The notes below the pieces were generated by a model, which worked only from the letters and a program-made list of their open reading frames with translations, was not told the DNA's origin and did no database searches. Both the position numbers and the translations under genes were made by a program. Positions 1 through 8,978 of a DNA stretch of 64,000 nucleotides are shown in pieces; position 1 is the stretch's first letter; every line of letters starts with the position of its first letter. The stretch comes from Algoriphagus litoralis. Lineage in GTDB: Bacteria; Bacteroidota; Bacteroidia; Cytophagales; Cyclobacteriaceae. The stretch covers positions 62,001 to 126,000 of the forward strand of contig NZ_QGOL01000011.1 in NCBI RefSeq assembly GCF_003259255.1. Direction: 5' to 3'.

Positions 1-193
1 CCTGGCCGTTGAGCCGGGTAGGAAGACCTAGCACGATGGCTTCGACTTCTTCTTTGGCACAATAAGACTTCAGAAAATTGATCAACTGTCCTGTCTCGAT
101 CGTTTCTAAGGGGTTTGCCAGAATTTTCAACGGATCGGTAACAGCCAATCCAGTCCGCTTAGTTCCCAAGTCAATGGCCAGAATCCTAGCCAT
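1..193 (-). CDS. ruvX: RuvX/YqgF Holliday junction resolvase-like protein, partial
   Basis: Only the N-terminal 64 residues are in the window; the gene runs off the left edge. The start reads MARILAIDLGTKRTGLAVTD, the classic YqgF/RuvX RNase H-like fold opening, whose first Asp (in AIDLG) is a catalytic metal ligand. The family takes part in recombination intermediate resolution or pre-16S rRNA maturation. Its ATG shares one base with the TGA stop of the upstream hemerythrin gene (TGATG), so the two are probably co-translated. Confidence 0.9.
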   Translation of the reverse strand, partial: MARILAIDLGTKRTGLAVTDPLKILANPLETIETGQLINFLKSYCAKEEVEAIVLGLPTRLNGQ

Positions 194-954
194 CAGTTGG
201 TCTGGATAGTTTTGCGGATTTTTCGCAAAGCTTCTTTTTCGAGTTCCACAGCTTTCGGGAATAGCAATTCGTCTTCGATCTTGGCATGGATAGATAGTTC
301 CCGCTCGAAGTTTTGAAGCTCATGGTAGAGGACTTTCATGGTAAGCGGAGCCTTTTCATCCAGGAAATAATCCTTGGTGAGGCGTCGGATGCCTTCCATC
401 TCATCGTCATGGATCTCATGTTGATCTGCCAGTAAATGGATGGGATCTTTCTCCAAAATAGTCAAGGCATCCTGGGTTTTGAAATGCCCGTCTTCGATGT
501 CTTGCAGGAGCTCAATCCGCTTGAATAGGCGACTTTCTTCCTCGTGTATGTGATGGATAAAATCGTCCACAAACAAAGGGAACATGATTCGCATATCTGC
601 CAGCAAGGCCGAAAATTCCTGCTCTGGCTGAATTCCTGAAATCAGATTGGAAAGAAAGGGAAGCTCCTGTCGGACAAAATAATAGTGCTTTTTCTTCAGG
701 TAAGCGACTAGGAGCTCGATGGGATTGAGGTAAAGCTCTTCAGGGGTAGGATCTTTTCGTTTTGCCCAGGCCTCCAATTCGGTGATAAGCACTCTGGGAT
801 TGACCTTGTGTTTTTTGCAAACTTTCTCTAATGAATCAGTGGGGTATTGGTAAAAGCTGATTCCGAAATAGTGTAAAACAGCTGCCAGAACGTAGTTTTC
901 AGAAACTAATTCTGTTACAGTCGCTTTTTCGAAATCCTGATTCAAATTCATCAA
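193..954 (-). CDS. Hemerythrin-domain protein, RIC/ScdA-like di-iron protein
   Basis: This 253-residue cytoplasmic protein has two parts. Residues about 12-52 resemble the ScdA_N region of iron-sulfur repair proteins (RIC, YtfE, ScdA). Residues 85-240 form a hemerythrin four-helix bundle with the expected metal ligands (His90, the HHIHEEE stretch near 134-140, DQHEIH near 178-182, and IHAKIEDELLFP near 222-233). Family knowledge points to a di-iron centre that repairs Fe-S clusters or handles NO. The Cys-Cys pair usual in ScdA_N is replaced by aromatic residues (FYQYP, 34-38), so the function may have drifted. It is translationally coupled to ruvX. Confidence 0.8.
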   Translation of the reverse strand: MMNLNQDFEKATVTELVSENYVLAAVLHYFGISFYQYPTDSLEKVCKKHKVNPRVLITELEAWAKRKDPTPEELYLNPIELLVAYLKKKHYYFVRQELPFLSNLISGIQPEQEFSALLADMRIMFPLFVDDFIHHIHEEESRLFKRIELLQDIEDGHFKTQDALTILEKDPIHLLADQHEIHDDEMEGIRRLTKDYFLDEKAPLTMKVLYHELQNFERELSIHAKIEDELLFPKAVELEKEALRKIRKTIQTN

Positions 955-1104
955 GCAAAATTAATTTTTTTGAAAGATAAAAAGGGAATAATTGTGACCT
1001 TTATCTATTCCGTCCGTAAAAACATTCGTTAATTTTATCTAAAATCCATTTTTCCATGGATCATTTTACAGTAGTTTGAGTTATTGAATTAAAACAGAGA
1101 AAAA

Positions 1105-2757
1105 GTGAGCGAGACTAAAAATACAAAATCCCAAATTCGACTCCCAATAATACTTGCCTTGGCAATTTCTGCGGGTATTTGGATCGGAGCAACCTTTGCT
1201 GAACCCAAAAGCAATCAAAATGATCTACGTGCGGCATTATATAAGCTTCAGGAGATCATGACCTATATCAATCGTGACTATGTGGACAGTGTCAACACGA
1301 ACGAACTGGTAGAATTTGGGATCACCAAAATGTTGGAAAATCTGGATCCTCACTCCAGCTATATTCCTGCCAGAGATGCTTCTTTGGCTCAGTCACAGCT
1401 GGAAGGAGAATTTGACGGAATAGGCGTCGAGTTTGGCATCATCCGGGATACCATCTATGTAGTGGCGCCTCTGACAGGCGGTCCTTCAGAAGCTCTTGGC
1501 ATTCAGTCTGGTGATCAGATTATCAGTGTGGATGGAAAAAACGTAGCCGGAATCGGTATCACCAACCGTGATGTATTTGATTACCTCAGAGGGCCAAGAG
1601 GCTCTAAAGTTATGGTGGAAATCAAGCGAAAAAACCAGTCCGAGTTGATTCCTTACGAAATCACCCGAGATAAAATTCCTCAGTACAGCATCAATGCGTC
1701 CTATATGGTGAATGAAGAAGTAGGATACATCAAAGTGACCCGCTTTGCCGCGACGACCTATGAAGAATTCAGAACTTCACTCAATCAGCTACAGGCGCAA
1801 GGAATGAAAAAGCTGATCATTGACCTCCAAGGAAACCCAGGAGGGTATATGGGCGCAGCGATCAACATGGCTGATGAGTTGCTTGGAGACCGGGATTTGA
1901 TCGTGTCTCAGGAAGGTAAAGTGGATCAATACAGTCAAAAAGCGTATGCATTCAAGCCAGGAATGTTTGAGGAAGGATCAGTCATTGTCTTGATCAATGA
2001 GGGTTCTGCTTCAGCTTCGGAGATTTTGGCCGGTGCGATTCAGGACAATGACAGAGGCTTGATTGTAGGAAGAAGATCATTTGGAAAAGGTCTGGTGCAG
2101 ATGCCAATTGACTTATCTGATGGTGCTGAGTTGAGATTGACGATCGCAAGATATTTTACACCTTCAGGCAGATCGATTCAAAAGCCCTATGATTCGAACT
2201 ATGGTGAGTATGAGACTGACTTGATCAATCGCTATGAGCATGGCGAGTTTTTCTCCGCAGACAGCATCAAATTCAACGACAGTTTGAAATTTGAAACCAA
2301 AAAAGGAAGGACAGTTTATGGTGGAGGAGGAATTATGCCAGATTACTTCGTCGCCTTGGATACCACGATGAATAGTACGTATGTCAACAGACTGTTCAAT
2401 TCGGATTCTTCCAGAGAATTCATCTTGGATTATGTAAATAAAAACAAGAGTCAGTTTGCCAATATGAGCTTGGATCAATATTACACCGACTACAAGGTAA
2501 GCGATGCAATGCTGATGGAACTAACTGAATACGGTAAGAAAAATAAGGTGGAATTTGATGCCGCTGGGTTTAATAAATCCAAAGATTACCTCAGAGTTCT
2601 GGTGAAAGCCCACTTGGGTCGGCAGATCTATGATGACAATGCTTTCTACAAAGTAATCAACGACATCAATGAGGTGTATTTGCAAGCCCTTGGACTTTTT
2701 GATGAGGCTGAACGCATCTCGATGGCATCCAACCTGAAAGTACAAGGGGTAGAGTAA
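1105..2757 (+). CDS. S41 family C-terminal processing peptidase with PDZ domain
   Basis: A 550-residue protein starting at GTG. A hydrophobic anchor lies at about residues 12-31, followed by a PDZ domain (about 100-175, carrying GIGVEFG) and the S41 protease core. The SASASEI motif (about 301-307) carries the nucleophile and the Lys of FGKG (about 328) is the general base. The enzyme should act in the periplasm, anchored to the inner membrane, trimming envelope proteins (CtpA/Prc type). The C-terminal extension of about 150 residues after the core is typical of Bacteroidota members. A very strong terminator follows. Confidence 0.92.
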   Translation: MSETKNTKSQIRLPIILALAISAGIWIGATFAEPKSNQNDLRAALYKLQEIMTYINRDYVDSVNTNELVEFGITKMLENLDPHSSYIPARDASLAQSQLEGEFDGIGVEFGIIRDTIYVVAPLTGGPSEALGIQSGDQIISVDGKNVAGIGITNRDVFDYLRGPRGSKVMVEIKRKNQSELIPYEITRDKIPQYSINASYMVNEEVGYIKVTRFAATTYEEFRTSLNQLQAQGMKKLIIDLQGNPGGYMGAAINMADELLGDRDLIVSQEGKVDQYSQKAYAFKPGMFEEGSVIVLINEGSASASEILAGAIQDNDRGLIVGRRSFGKGLVQMPIDLSDGAELRLTIARYFTPSGRSIQKPYDSNYGEYETDLINRYEHGEFFSADSIKFNDSLKFETKKGRTVYGGGGIMPDYFVALDTTMNSTYVNRLFNSDSSREFILDYVNKNKSQFANMSLDQYYTDYKVSDAMLMELTEYGKKNKVEFDAAGFNKSKDYLRVLVKAHLGRQIYDDNAFYKVINDINEVYLQALGLFDEAERISMASNLKVQGVE

Positions 2758-2768
2758 TTTTCAATTTT

Positions 2769-2823
2769 ATTCTAAAAAGAAAAAGCCAATCCGAATTCTG
2801 GATTGGCTTTTTCTTTTTAGAAT
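2769..2823 (+). terminator. Perfect 24-bp hairpin terminator after the S41 gene
   Basis: Arms 2769-2792 and 2800-2823 are exact reverse complements over 24 bp, with a 7-nt loop and T-rich stretches in the right arm. It lies 12 bases after the S41 stop. The symmetric A/T tracts would let it work on both strands. It is the longest perfect hairpin I found in the window. Confidence 0.9.
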
Positions 2824-2909
2824 AAAAGCCTATCATTAATAACTAAATCAAAAAAGGCAATGTAGTCAGGGAGAACCCAAGCCTACAATTAGTGGTGCGA
2901 TTTTGATCC

Positions 2910-2965
2910 ATGCGAAAAGATTCCCGATCCAAATCCGGGACAAGCTACGTGGCCTTTAAAAAATC
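2910..2965 (+). repeat. Leader-like dispersed repeat, copy 1
   Basis: Begins ATGCGA, then a GATTCCCGAT...CGGGA inverted repeat, GCTACGTGGCC and TTTAAAAAA. Related copies are at 27523-27575 and 51019-51048. Each sits just before an ATG-AAA start on the same strand. Confidence 0.5.
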
Positions 2966-2978
2966 AAATAATAATCTT

Positions 2979-3410
2979 ATGAAAACCCTGTTTACACTCG
3001 TCTTCTTTTTTTCAGTCATGACCACATTTGCACAGATCAAAGTCAATCATATTGCCGTCCATGTATCCGATTTGAAGAAAAGCATGGACTTTTACCAAAA
3101 TGTCCTTTCGCTAAAAGAAATCGAAGAGCCATTCAAAGATGGACTGCATGCATGGTATGATATTGGGGGAGGAGCCGCACTTCACCTGATCGAAGCACCA
3201 TCGATCCCAAAAGAGGTCTCCAAGGTAAATCACTTATGCTTTAGCATTCCGGATATGGCGGCTTTTGTGGCAAATATGAATGCAAAAAATTATCCTTTTG
3301 AAAGTTGGGCCGGGGCAAAAGGTGAGATCACCAATCGTGTCGACGGTGTCAAGCAAATCTATATCCGTGATCCGGATGGGTACTGGCTGGAAATCAATGA
3401 TGACTTCTGA
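2979..3410 (+). CDS. Secreted VOC (glyoxalase/bleomycin resistance) family protein
   Basis: I place the start at the ATG at 2979 because it opens a clean signal peptide (MKTLFTLVFFFSVMTTFAQ); the frame is open further upstream, but that part is repeat DNA. The mature part is one VOC module of about 120 residues, with HIAVHV near its start and RDPDGYWLEIN near its end, which supplies the usual Glu metal ligand. Export is unusual for this fold. The substrate cannot be told. A shared terminator separates it from the convergent nitroreductase. Confidence 0.85.
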   Translation: MKTLFTLVFFFSVMTTFAQIKVNHIAVHVSDLKKSMDFYQNVLSLKEIEEPFKDGLHAWYDIGGGAALHLIEAPSIPKEVSKVNHLCFSIPDMAAFVANMNAKNYPFESWAGAKGEITNRVDGVKQIYIRDPDGYWLEINDDF

Positions 3411-3429
3411 GAAACCTATTGAAAAACCA

Positions 3430-3462
3430 AAAAGCTCCAAATTCAAATATTTTGGAGCTTTT
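3430..3462. terminator. Bidirectional terminator between VOC and nitroreductase genes
   Basis: Arms 3430-3441 and 3451-3462 (12 bp, perfect) carry A and T tracts on both sides. It lies between convergent genes and can serve both. Confidence 0.85.
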
Positions 3463-3467
3463 CGGTT

Positions 3468-4199
3468 TTATTTTTCTAAAATCAGTTCTTGAGCGGGAAT
3501 TCGGAATCTATTCCCATAAATTCCTTCCGGAAGCCCTTTTCCGCACCCGATGATCATACAAATTTCAGATCCTTTGGGTAGATCGAGCAGTTTTTTCACC
3601 CGCTTGGAATCAAAACCTTCCATCGGGCAGGTGTCGTAACCTACCGCCTTCATTCCTGTCATGAATGTCATCGATGCCAGTGCTGCGCTTTTGTGAACGG
3701 AGATTCTGACCTCAGTTTCTCCCACTTCCCTGACCATCGGTCGCTTCCATCCCACGGCGAATGCAATAAGTTTTTTGATCAAAGACCAACCCGGGTATTT
3801 GGAATAAAGCTTTGGGATAAGCTTTCTATAGTAGGCAAGGGCTTGCTTTTGTTTTTTGTCTGATTTGCCTTCGTAGGCAGTTTTAATGTACTGGTAGTTG
3901 GCTTCTGCTCGTGATTTCCACAGGTCTCTACGAGTCACTACGACCACTAACTCACGTGCTGTTGAAGCCGCTTTTTGTCCCATACACAGCTTCGAAAGTG
4001 CTTCTTTTAGCGGAGAGGATTCGGGCACACGGATGAAGTTGTATAGCTGCAGATTTGAGCTGTTGGGAGAAAGGATCGCTGCTTCCATGCATTTGCGCAC
4101 CAACTCATGGTCAAATGGCTCCTTCTGATCAAAAATCCGGACTGACCTTCTTGCATTCACCGCCTCAAAAAATCCTGACTCCTGTATCATATTCTTCAT
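3468..4199 (-). CDS. Nitroreductase family protein
   Basis: A 243-residue FMN-dependent nitroreductase-like protein. The N-terminus FFEAVNARRSVRIFD is the family's R-(R)-S-(V/I)-R FMN-phosphate binding motif. ILSPNSSNLQLYNFI and CPMEGFD (near 197) also fit the fold. It should be a soluble cytoplasmic oxidoreductase; the substrate is unknown. An insert of about 60 residues around 110-165 is longer than in minimal nitroreductases. Confidence 0.85.
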   Translation of the reverse strand: MKNMIQESGFFEAVNARRSVRIFDQKEPFDHELVRKCMEAAILSPNSSNLQLYNFIRVPESSPLKEALSKLCMGQKAASTARELVVVVTRRDLWKSRAEANYQYIKTAYEGKSDKKQKQALAYYRKLIPKLYSKYPGWSLIKKLIAFAVGWKRPMVREVGETEVRISVHKSAALASMTFMTGMKAVGYDTCPMEGFDSKRVKKLLDLPKGSEICMIIGCGKGLPEGIYGNRFRIPAQELILEK

Positions 4200-4290
4200 T
4201 TATCCTTTTTTGTCTTTTACAATTTTCAGATTATTTGAATGTTTAGCCATATTTTGCAATACGTACGAAATCTGAATTAAACTCAAACTT

Positions 4291-5781
4291 ATGTTTTTTA
4301 CCCTGATCCGTTTACAATATCTGAAGAGTTTGCGCTCAACCTCTTTTGCAAAAAGCGTGATGACAAATATCCTGATGGGATTTTTGATTTTGGTACTGTT
4401 GGGGTATGTGGTGGGGTTGGGCCTCTTACTTAAGTCCATACTTGATGTCGCTGCACCTGGAGAAGATTATATTGCTTTACTCAACAGCTACATGATTTAC
4501 TTTTTTCTGGGGGAGTTTCTTTACCGGTATTTCATCCAAAAACTGCCAGTCATCGAGCTTGAAAGTCTATTGCACCTACCGATCGGAAAGGGAAGAATCA
4601 TTCAAATGTTGCTGGTGAGATCATTTATTTCCCCGTTGAGCATTATCGCAATTTTGCTCTTTTTGCCATTCTCTTTGGAAGTTATCAGTGCCAAATTTGG
4701 GTTTTTTGGGGCATTTACATGGATTTCAGCTATTGCGCTCACAAGCTGGACGATCCATTGGTTTATGCTTTGGTTCAAGCAGCGCTTTGAAGATAGCCTG
4801 ATTGGGTTATTTGTGATTTTCTTGGTGTTGGTCTTGGGAGCTGGATCCAGCTACATGGGTTGGTTTAACCTCGGAGAAATCATGAAACCGGTTTTTGACT
4901 TCTCCCTCAGCAGTCCGATTCCATTGATCGGAATGCTGGCTGTAATGATCGGTTCATACTTTCTTTGCTATAAGTTCTATGTTTCCAATGCATACCTTGA
5001 AGATCTTTCCGAGGAAGAGGATGTTCGATTTGTCAATCAATCTATTGGTCTTTTTTCCAGATTTGGATTGGCTGGCGAATTGGCAAATTTGGAATGGAAG
5101 CTGATCATCCGACACAAAAAGAGCCGAACCTACCTGATGCTGGCGGGATTCTTTTTGCTTTATGGATTGATTTTTTACAAAAATCCCCAATATGCCACTG
5201 AGGGCTCAGGTATCAATTGGATTTTTATTTTTGTAGGGATATTCATCACAGGCATTTTCATGCTTCAATATGCCCAGCTTTTTTTGAGCTGGAACTCAGC
5301 CAATTTTGATTTTTTCTTATCTAGAAAACAGGGAATAGAATCTCTGGTGAGAGGAAAATATCTCTTGTTTATCGGAGTTTCTTTTGTTTGTTTCCTTGCC
5401 TCGGTTCCATATACATTCTTCGGCTGGCAGTTTCTTCTGCTTCACATTTGCTGTCTTTTCTTCAACATCGGAATCTTGATGCACTTGATTATTTACTTTT
5501 CCCTTTGGAAGCCAAAGCCCATGGACTTGAATAAAGGTGCGATGTTCAATTATGAAGGCGTGGGAGCTGCGCAGTTTCTGATGATATTGCCCATGTTTTT
5601 GGCACCTTACGCGGTCTATTTGCCTTTCTATTTCTTATTCAATGAATATGTAGGCCTTTTGGCTTTGGGAGTAATCGGCCTCATTGGCTTATTGGCTTTC
5701 AAGCCCTTGTCCCAAATCAATATTAATCGAGTACTCCGAAACCGTTACGAAATTTCTTCCTCTTTCCGTCAAGAACTATGA
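4291..5781 (+). CDS. DUF5687-type ABC exporter membrane subunit
   Basis: A 496-residue, very hydrophobic protein with about 10-12 membrane segments in two clusters (about 25-220 and 280-480) around a short charged loop (LEDLSEEEDVRF, near 235). It matches the DUF5687 permeases found in Bacteroidota. Its last codons overlap the ATG of the following ATPase gene by 4 bp (ATGA), so the pair should form one ABC transporter, probably an exporter. The cargo is unknown. Confidence 0.8.
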   Translation: MFFTLIRLQYLKSLRSTSFAKSVMTNILMGFLILVLLGYVVGLGLLLKSILDVAAPGEDYIALLNSYMIYFFLGEFLYRYFIQKLPVIELESLLHLPIGKGRIIQMLLVRSFISPLSIIAILLFLPFSLEVISAKFGFFGAFTWISAIALTSWTIHWFMLWFKQRFEDSLIGLFVIFLVLVLGAGSSYMGWFNLGEIMKPVFDFSLSSPIPLIGMLAVMIGSYFLCYKFYVSNAYLEDLSEEEDVRFVNQSIGLFSRFGLAGELANLEWKLIIRHKKSRTYLMLAGFFLLYGLIFYKNPQYATEGSGINWIFIFVGIFITGIFMLQYAQLFLSWNSANFDFFLSRKQGIESLVRGKYLLFIGVSFVCFLASVPYTFFGWQFLLLHICCLFFNIGILMHLIIYFSLWKPKPMDLNKGAMFNYEGVGAAQFLMILPMFLAPYAVYLPFYFLFNEYVGLLALGVIGLIGLLAFKPLSQININRVLRNRYEISSSFRQEL

Positions 5782-6473
5782 TCCAGATCTCTCAACTCAA
5801 AAAGCAATACAAAGAAGCCCTTGTCCTTGATGTGGACTCGTTGGAAATCCCTTCCGGCGAATGTTTTGGCTTGGTCGGGAATAACGGAGCTGGTAAGACG
5901 ACACTGTTCCGAATCATCCTTGACTTGGTCAGAGCCTCCTCAGGCTATGTGAAAATCAACGGTGAGGACGTGAGCAAAACAGAAGCTTGGAAAGCCAAAA
6001 CCGGCGCCTATCTGGATGAGCACATGCTGCTGGCATACTTGACACCAGATGAGTATTTTGAAACACTGCGGGTGATCTATGGCATGTCAGTCGCTGATCT
6101 TAAAAACCACCTAGACCGCTTCACTGAATTGTTCAATGATGAGGTATTGGGAAAAAAGAAATACATCCGTGACCTCTCCAAAGGAAATCTAAAGAAAGTG
6201 GGAATCGCTGCTGCGCTGATGGGAAATCCGGATGTTGTCATGCTGGATGAGCCCTTTGAAAACCTAGATCCGAGTTCACAGATACGGCTTAAAAAGTTAA
6301 TTCTTAGGGAAAAAGAAAATTCCAAAATCACATTCTTGATTTCCAGCCACGATCTGAATCATGTCACTGAGATCTGTGAGCGAATAGTGTTGTTGGAGAA
6401 AGGAAAAGTGATTCGGGACTTGCGGGAAAAAGCTGAAATGATGAGTGAGTTGGAGGCGTATTTCACAGGCTAA
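5778..6473 (+). CDS. ABC transporter ATP-binding protein
   Basis: A 231-residue nucleotide-binding subunit with Walker A GNNGAGKTT (about 34-42), an ABC signature in the variant form LSKGN (about 136), Walker B VVMLDEP and the H-loop SSHD. It partners the overlapping DUF5687 permease. The lack of a binding protein and the CcmA-like layout fit an exporter. A terminator and then the convergent tmRNA follow. Confidence 0.92.
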   Translation: MIQISQLKKQYKEALVLDVDSLEIPSGECFGLVGNNGAGKTTLFRIILDLVRASSGYVKINGEDVSKTEAWKAKTGAYLDEHMLLAYLTPDEYFETLRVIYGMSVADLKNHLDRFTELFNDEVLGKKKYIRDLSKGNLKKVGIAAALMGNPDVVMLDEPFENLDPSSQIRLKKLILREKENSKITFLISSHDLNHVTEICERIVLLEKGKVIRDLREKAEMMSELEAYFTG

Positions 6474-6543
6474 TCCAATTGGAATCTCGTTCACTTTACT
6501 TTTACTATAGGATAGCCTAAGCCAAAAGAGCTTTAAAAATCAG

Positions 6544-6573
6544 AAAGCCTCCTGAATCCAGGAGGCTTTTTTG
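6544..6573. terminator. Terminator between ABC operon and tmRNA
   Basis: Arms 6544-6554 and 6559-6569 (11 bp, perfect) flank a 4-nt loop, followed by a T run on the + strand. It ends the ABC operon and abuts the tmRNA 3' end on the other strand. Confidence 0.85.
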
Positions 6574-6972
6574 TGGAGCTGGTGGGATTCGAACCCACGT
6601 CCAGATAAGGAAACACCGTACCGTCTACATGCTTAGTCATCGGTTGTTTTTTCGACCACGCTATGCTGGATGACACACCTGAGCGAGGCTTATCGATTTG
6701 GCTTAGGCCTGCTTAATCGCATCACAGGCAGCAGTCCGATCAAGTCGACACCCCGAAATCCACCCCGAAAGGACGGGGGGCGGAGGGATGTGGCTGGGGA
6801 ATCACTCTCGTGACTCAACCCTTTAAGCGATCTATCCGATTAGGTTAGATTAGGCAGCCATGGCGTAAGAAGTTTCGCCATTTATCATTCGTATGAATCT
6901 TTCAAGGCCGTACATACTCCAGCCTGCATGCGAGCCCGATCTTTACACCTACTGTCAAAACCGGTCAGCCCC
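6574..6972 (-). ncRNA. ssrA: tmRNA (SsrA), about 399 nt
   Basis: The 5' end GGGGCTG (6966-6972) pairs with CAGCTCC near 6575-6581 to make the 7-bp acceptor stem of the tRNA-like domain. A T-arm with GGGTTCGAATCCC lies just inside. The tag frame (6850-6879) starts at GGC and reads GETSYAMAA then TAA, so with the charged alanine the tag is (A)GETSYAMAA, close to tags known from Cytophagales. The terminal CCA is not encoded: the bases after the discriminator A are CAA, so it must be added by nucleotidyltransferase. tmRNA with SmpB rescues stalled ribosomes. Confidence 0.97.
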
Positions 6973-6988
6973 ATTTGTTTTGGGATGA

Positions 6989-6996
6989 CAAAAGTA
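6989..6996 (-). promoter_or_regulatory. Likely -7 box of the tmRNA promoter
   Basis: On the minus strand this reads TACTTTTG, an exact match to the Bacteroidota TAnnTTTG -7 element, 16 nt before the mature tmRNA 5' end. No clear TTTG -33 box is visible at the usual distance. Confidence 0.55.
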
Positions 6997-7023
6997 ATTC
7001 AAATTTGGTTCCGTTTTTAAAAA

Positions 7024-7185
7024 TTACGAAGTACGAAATACGATTTACGAGGCCTTGGATAGAAATTTAGTGATTCGCTCTAGGAAACCTTCTTACTTTT
7101 TAACTTTTCAACCTTCCAACTCCAATTTCAATATTCAAATCTTCCAATTTTTCAATCCTCTTAAAAATCAAAACCTTATCGAAAA
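7024..7185. repeat. Intergenic word-repeat island before dnaX
   Basis: The 273-bp gap before dnaX holds no gene. Near 7024-7053 it has an imprecise tandem of TACGAAG/TACGAAAT/ACGATTT/ACGAGG units. It continues to about 7185 with a run of TTCCAA/TTTCAA words. The same TACGA tandem recurs at 60634-60663. Confidence 0.6.
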
Positions 7186-7245
7186 ACTTTCCAAAAGGCG
7201 CTTTTTCTGGTCGCCGGAATATCCACTTTTTTATATCTTGCAGCA

Positions 7246-8978
7246 ATGGAAAACTTCGTCGTCTCGGCAAGAAAATACAGACCGGCAGATTTTAAAAGCG
7301 TCGTGGGGCAGCAGCACATCACTACCACGCTCCAAAATGCTATCTCCAACAACCACCTAGCTCAGGCATTCTTATTTTGCGGACCGCGTGGCGTGGGGAA
7401 GACAACTTGTGCCCGAATCCTTGCCAAGACCATCAATTGCGAAAACGTCACCAACAATGAAGCCTGCGGGAAATGTGACTCCTGTGTTTCGTTCCAAAAC
7501 AACGCCTCATTCAATATCTACGAGCTTGATGCGGCGTCCAACAACTCCGTCGATGATATCCGCAACCTTGTGGATCAGGTACGCTATGCTCCGCAAAAAG
7601 GCCAATACAAGGTCTATATCATTGATGAAGTGCACATGCTCTCGACTGCAGCCTTCAACGCGTTTTTGAAGACGCTAGAGGAGCCTCCGAAGTATGCGAT
7701 TTTTATTTTGGCTACTACGGAAAAGCATAAAATCATCCCAACTATCCTTTCCCGTTGCCAGATTTTTGATTTCAACAGAATTCAGATCAAGCACATTGCC
7801 GATCATCTGAGGGAAATAGCAGAGAAAGAAAAAGTCGATTACGAGGACGAAGCACTTCGCTTGATAGCTACCAAAGCCGATGGTGCACTTCGTGATGCGC
7901 TTTCCATTTTTGATTTGATTGTCACCTACTCTGCTGGTAAAAAAGTCACCTACAAAGAGACAATTGATAATTTAAACATCCTTGATTACGATTATTACTT
8001 CAAAGTCGTGGATGCGCTCTTGGCGGAGGACCTTTCGGCTACTTTATTGATCTTCGATGAAATTCTGAAAAAGGGCTTTGATGGTCACAACTTCATCGTT
8101 GGCCTGAGTGAGCACTTCAGAGATTTACTAGTGGTCAAAGATGAGGCGACGGTTGAACTACTTCAGGTTTCGGAAAGCGCCAAGGAGCGTTACATTCTTC
8201 AAACTCAGAAATCCTCTGTGTCATTTTTATTGTCAGCCTTGAACCTGGCCAATCAGTGCGATATCCACTACAAAGCCAGCAAAAATCAGCGGCTTCATGT
8301 GGAATTAGCCTTGATGAAAATGGCTAAACTCCCACAGGCCTTTCGCTTGGCATCGCTAGCCACTATCGAGGCAAAAAAAAAAGCCTGAGTGAACAAGCTG
8401 AGGTAGTCCCTGAGCCTACAGCAAATCCGTCTCCTATTCCTGTCGATTTTTCGAGTTCAAAAAAGACTCCGCTCAAGACCACTATAGCCATTCCTACCAG
8501 TCTTTCTCACACCAAAAAGCTGGTAGATGAAAAAGCAAGACAAACCGAAGAGGCATCGAAAGTAAGACCTCAGGAAGTAGTGGAAGTCAAACCCTCAGTC
8601 CATTCACTCACCTTGACTCAGGAACTTCTTGATGCGCAGATTGGCCTGATTCGAGCAGAATTCAAGAAGGCAGGTAAAAATCTGGAGCTCGCTATTCTGG
8701 ATCAACCTATCAAAGTGAAAGCTGGTGGCGAACTAGTATTGGAAGTGGCTGGTCACGTCCAAGAGGAAATTGCCGGTAAAATGAAACCCGAACTAGTCGG
8801 ATTGATCAGGCAGTATACCGGTGCAGATCGTGTCTTGATTTCGGTGGAATTGACCGAAGAGGTTGAAAGCGATGTCCCTAAGCTCTATACTAATTCCGAT
8901 AAGCTGAATCACCTGCTAAAAAAGCATGGAGCCTTGGCAGATCTTCAGCGTAGGTTTGGCTTGGAAGTCGATTTTTAA
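7246..8978 (+). CDS. dnaX: DNA polymerase III gamma/tau subunit, two products by frameshift
   Basis: The zero frame from ATG 7246 to TGA 8386-8388 encodes a 380-residue gamma-like product. It has Walker A GPRGVGKTT (about 46-54), a four-Cys zinc module, the DEVHMLS Walker B and the SRC sensor motif. The frame one base back is open from the A run through 8978 and adds about 198 residues ending in LLKKHGALADLQRRFGLEVDF-type sequence, the expected tau C-terminus. Together they give about 577 residues, the normal full length. The switch sits at ten A's (8373-8382). The product loads the sliding clamp and binds polymerase and helicase. A sequencing error in the A run is the main alternative. Confidence 0.9.
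8373..8382 (+). other. A10 slippery site in dnaX
   Basis: Ten A's are read as GCA AAA AAA AAA GCC TGA in frame zero. One backward slip of lysyl-tRNA, or one extra A made by RNA polymerase, gives AGC CTG AGT and an open frame to 8978. GAGG lies 2 nt upstream, too close for the stimulatory Shine-Dalgarno spacing known in E. coli dnaX. I see no strong downstream stem. Confidence 0.8.

Noticed and set aside
7055-7360. 101-codon frame overlapping the dnaX start
   Set aside because: It is made of TTCCAA-type repeat words and runs into dnaX in another frame; no protein character.
8580-8978. Separate 132-codon gene starting at GTG 8580
   Set aside because: The same frame is open back to the A10 run at 8373 and carries the tau C-terminus, so it is the second part of dnaX.
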